From NCBI GenBank assembly GCA_030835185.1, contig JAUQWL010000028.1, forward strand, positions 1 to 8,639: DNA of 8,639 nt, given 5' to 3'. Below are positions 6,989-8,639 of this stretch, piece by piece. This DNA comes from Solirubrobacterales bacterium (GTDB lineage Bacteria > Actinomycetota > Thermoleophilia > Solirubrobacterales > 70-9). Position numbers and translations under genes: made by a program. Each line of letters begins with the position of its first letter. Positions within the stretch are counted from its first letter, which is position 1. The notes below the pieces were generated by a model. The model searched no databases, was not told the DNA's origin, and saw only the letters and a program-made list of their open reading frames with translations.

Positions 6989-8182
6989 ATGAACCGAGTC
7001 CTCATCCTGTCCTGGGAGTACCCACCGCTGATCGAAGGCGGTCTTGCCCGTCACGTCAGGAAGCTCTCGGAGGCGCTGGTCGACCTCGGTGTCGAAGTTC
7101 ATGTGCTGACCAGGGGCGGTGAGCAGGCGACGATCGAAGAGAAGGCGGGCGGGGTCCAGATCCACCGCATCGTCGAACCCGAGCGGCCGACCGATCTGGC
7201 CCAGTTCGTGACCTGGGTAGAGCGCATGAACTCCGACATGCTGGCCGTCGGTGTCGAGCTCGGCGACCGTTACGATTTCGACCTCGTCCACGGTCATGAC
7301 TGGCTCGTGGCAAGCGCCTGCGACCACCTCGCCCGCCGCTACGACACCCCGCTGGTGACCACCATCCACGCGACCGAATTCGGGCGCCACCAGGGCTGGG
7401 TCGAGAAGCATCCCCAGGCCCACATCCATGGGGTCGAGAAGTGGATCTCCAACCGCTCCGACCGGGTGATCGCGTGCTCGCTTTTCATGAAGGAGCAGAT
7501 CGGAGAGATCTTCGCGGTCGAACCGGACCGGGTGACCGTGATCCCGAACGGGATCGATCCCGGCGATCTCCCGGCCGATGACCCTCAGGCGCTGACGAGG
7601 CTGCGCGCGGAGTTCGCCGAGCCGGATCAGAACCTCGTCCTGCTGATCGGCCGCCTGGTCTACGAGAAGGGTTTCCAGCTCGCGCTCGAGGCAATGCCCG
7701 AGGTAATCAGGCAGATCCCGGACACCCGCTTCCTCGTGGCGGGTTCCGGCACCCACGAAGCCGAACTCCACAAGCAGGCCGAAGACCTCGGCCTGATGGA
7801 TCACGGCACCTTTCTCGGCTGGATCGGCGACGACGTGCTCCACTCGCTCTACCGGATCTCCGACCTGACCGTGGTGCCGTCGATCTACGAACCGTTCGGC
7901 CTGGTCGCCCTCGAGGCGATGGCCTCCGAATGCCCATGCATCGCCGCCGATACCGGTGGGCTGCGAGAAGTGGTGCCGCTCGAGGGTGCCGGCCTGCGAT
8001 TCCGGGCCAGTGACCCCGAGCACCTCGCCGAAGCCGCGGTCCAGGTCCTCAGCGACGAAGCCCTCAGCCGCCAGATGGTCTCGGAGGGTCTCTCTCACAT
8101 CCGCCTCTTCGACTGGGCCGACGTCGCCCGTCAGACGCTCGCCCTCTACGGCGAAGTGACCGCCGTCGCCGACCCTTCCTGA
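6989..8182 (+). CDS. GT4 alpha-1,4-glucosyltransferase (glycogen synthase-like, Rv3032-like)
   Basis: A 397-residue GT-B fold retaining glycosyltransferase, predicted to extend alpha-1,4-glucan from a nucleotide-activated glucose. The N-terminal domain begins with 'SWEYPPLIEGGLARHV' (8-23), whose GGL loop contacts the donor. It continues with 'HGHDWLVA' (101-108) and 'TTIHATEFGRHQGWV' (124-138), all close to Rv3032 as I recall it. The C-terminal donor-binding domain has 'GRLVYEKG' with R222 and K227, and the EX7E motif in 'EPFGLVALE' (E301, E309), followed by 'DTGGLREVV' (321-329). Length and motifs are complete. Rv3032 supplies alpha-1,4-glucosyl transfer for methylglucose lipopolysaccharide and contributes to glycogen; whether this enzyme uses ADP- or UDP-glucose cannot be read from sequence. 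It starts 16 nt after the branching enzyme with no strong ribosome-binding site. A trehalose- or lipid-directed GT4 enzyme is less likely given the GH57 partner. Confidence 0.9.
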   Translation: MNRVLILSWEYPPLIEGGLARHVRKLSEALVDLGVEVHVLTRGGEQATIEEKAGGVQIHRIVEPERPTDLAQFVTWVERMNSDMLAVGVELGDRYDFDLVHGHDWLVASACDHLARRYDTPLVTTIHATEFGRHQGWVEKHPQAHIHGVEKWISNRSDRVIACSLFMKEQIGEIFAVEPDRVTVIPNGIDPGDLPADDPQALTRLRAEFAEPDQNLVLLIGRLVYEKGFQLALEAMPEVIRQIPDTRFLVAGSGTHEAELHKQAEDLGLMDHGTFLGWIGDDVLHSLYRISDLTVVPSIYEPFGLVALEAMASECPCIAADTGGLREVVPLEGAGLRFRASDPEHLAEAAVQVLSDEALSRQMVSEGLSHIRLFDWADVARQTLALYGEVTAVADPS

Positions 8183-8240
8183 CGAAACACCCCGGGGTAT
8201 CTGCCCAAGCCAGGAACCGCCGGGTCATGAGGGCGCTCGG

Positions 8241-8253
8241 GGGAGGGTCTCCC
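8241..8253. terminator. Small GC hairpin downstream of the GT4 gene
   Basis: GGGAG (8241-8245) can pair with CTCCC (8249-8253) around a GGT loop, 58 nt past the GT4 stop codon. There is no downstream T-tract, so this would be at best a U-less actinobacterial-type terminator. A five-pair stem in GC-rich DNA can occur by chance. Confidence 0.2.
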
Positions 8254-8377
8254 GCCACACCCATCGTTCCCGCTCGACCCTCCTCCGATCACCCTCATCG
8301 CCGAAGCCTCAACGGGGTCGCCATGCGACCGGGAGCGGTTCGTCGTTGTCCGGCATCCCCCGACGAGTGACGCGACG

Positions 8378-8413
8378 ATGAGGTGGCCGGGCCGGGGTGG
8401 CCGGGCGCCTCAT
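8378..8413. terminator. Imperfect inverted repeat, possible bidirectional terminator
   Basis: ATGAGGTG (8378-8385) can pair with CGCCTCAT (8406-8413) through eight positions, one a G-U pair, enclosing a 20-nt loop that is itself GC-rich with further CCGG self-pairing. It lies 25 nt past the acyltransferase stop (read on the minus strand) and between two convergent genes, where a shared terminator would be expected. No T-run is present on either side, so confidence is low. Confidence 0.3.
8382..8405 (+). repeat. Direct repeat of GGTGGCCGGG, two copies
   Basis: Two perfect 10-nt copies at 8382-8391 and 8396-8405 are separated by CCGG, giving a 14-nt period. They fill most of the loop of the inverted repeat at 8378-8413. 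Possible readings are a slippage duplication or a paired protein-binding site. Confidence 0.5.
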
Positions 8414-8437
8414 GGCCTGCGGCTCTCGAAGCCGGGG

Positions 8438-8639
8438 TCAGGGCAGGTCGAGCACTCCGGGATCGCCCGGCCTCGGTTCGACCGGGTCGGGCCAGGTGAG
8501 GTGCTCGGGTGCGTCCCTCATCCTGAGGATGCGGGCGGGAACTCCGCCAACGACCGCGTTGGCCGGGACGTCTTTGGTCACCACCGCGTTCGTGCCGATG
8601 ATCGAGTTGTCTCCGACCGACACCCCTCGCAGTACACAG
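8438..8639 (-). CDS. Left-handed beta-helix (hexapeptide) acyltransferase, C-terminal part
   Basis: Only the last 66 codons are in the window; the frame stays open through the right edge, so the start is outside. The GTG at 8623 is internal, since the in-frame residues before it (CVLRG) continue the beta-helix pattern. Visible are hexapeptide-repeat turns 'VSVGDNSIIGTNAVVTKDVP' followed by 'NAVVGGVPARIL', the hallmark end of trimeric acetyl/acyl-CoA transferases of the CysE/NodL/Maa/WcaF type. After the helix comes a tail of about 30 residues rich in proline and acidic residues ('WPDPVEPRPGDPG'), which looks flexible. The acceptor cannot be read from this fragment; sugar O-acetylation is common in the family. 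It converges on the glucan operon. The mycobacterial MGLP locus also has a putative acyltransferase gene (Rv3034c) convergent with the equivalent trio, which hints at polysaccharide acylation, but this is inference. Confidence 0.85.
   Translation of the reverse strand, partial: CVLRGVSVGDNSIIGTNAVVTKDVPANAVVGGVPARILRMRDAPEHLTWPDPVEPRPGDPGVLDLP

Larger units (their letters stand above)
8183..8437. other. Non-coding gap between convergent genes
   Basis: These 255 bases lie between the GT4 stop and the stop of the acyltransferase read from the other strand. I find no gene with a credible start and ribosome-binding site, no tRNA-like fold and no T-run of an ordinary intrinsic terminator. The interval is rich in short dyads: the perfect palindrome ACCCCGGGGT at 8189-8198, GGGAG/CTCCC at 8241-8253, and ATGAGG/CCTCAT copies at 8227, 8293, 8378 and 8408. 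One 10-nt direct repeat is also present. Its likely role is transcription termination for both flanking genes; an uncharacterised small RNA is possible. Confidence 0.6.

Noticed and set aside
6308..8098. A 596-codon open frame on the minus strand across the GH57 and GT4 genes
   Set aside because: It lies opposite two proteins with complete family motifs, its translation is Arg/His/Asp/Gly-rich with no recognisable domain, and long antisense frames are expected in very GC-rich coding DNA.
8189..8198. Perfect palindrome ACCCCGGGGT just after the GT4 stop as a terminator
   Set aside because: It has no loop beyond the central bases, so only a three-pair stem could form, and no T-run follows; it is more likely a chance GC palindrome.
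8227..8370. A 47-codon plus-strand open frame (MRALGGGSP...) in the gap after the GT4 gene
   Set aside because: It has only a weak AGGA at 11 nt, a Pro/Arg/Ser/Gly-rich composition like random GC-rich sequence, no recognisable motif, and it runs through the inverted-repeat region.

Overview
This is an 8.6 kb high-GC bacterial window with tight gene packing, GTG starts and strong G/C at third codon positions. Several proteins resemble Mycobacterium tuberculosis counterparts: an Rv1264-type adenylate cyclase and an Rv3030/Rv3031/Rv3032-type trio. This points to an actinobacterium. The combination of a full-length two-RCK TrkA with Solirubrobacter/Conexibacter-style gene content makes a deep-branching class such as Thermoleophilia my best guess, but that placement is inference.

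Layout. (1) 1-893, plus strand: a class III adenylate cyclase that lacks its N-terminus because the window begins inside it. (2) 906-4705, minus strand: an apparent operon read as SAM methyltransferase, then trkA, then trkH, with a 30-nt gap and a 4-nt ATGA overlap. It converges on the cyclase with only 12 nt between the two stop codons. (3) 4707-8182, plus strand: a compact operon of an Rv3030-like methyltransferase, a GH57 alpha-glucan branching enzyme (8-nt overlap) and a GT4 alpha-glucosyltransferase (16-nt gap). Its first start codon lies one base from the start codon of the divergent methyltransferase. (4) 8183-8437: a 255-nt non-coding gap between convergent genes, rich in short inverted and direct repeats. 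(5) 8438-8639, minus strand: the C-terminal end of a left-handed beta-helix (hexapeptide) acyltransferase, cut by the window edge.

How it fits together. The GT4 enzyme would extend alpha-1,4-glucan chains and the GH57 enzyme would branch them. The Rv3030-like methyltransferase is the component that sets this apart from ordinary glycogen synthesis: in mycobacteria the same three genes in the same order belong to the locus assigned to 6-O-methylglucose lipopolysaccharide (MGLP), which also holds a putative acyltransferase. The window may therefore encode a methylated, possibly acylated, cytoplasmic glucan in a non-mycobacterial actinobacterium. The TrkA/TrkH pair is a standard potassium uptake system, and the cyclase is probably an independent pH- or lipid-responsive cAMP source.

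No tRNA, rRNA, CRISPR array, insertion sequence or phage gene was seen. Several long antisense open frames (up to about 600 codons) are GC-driven shadows of the real genes.
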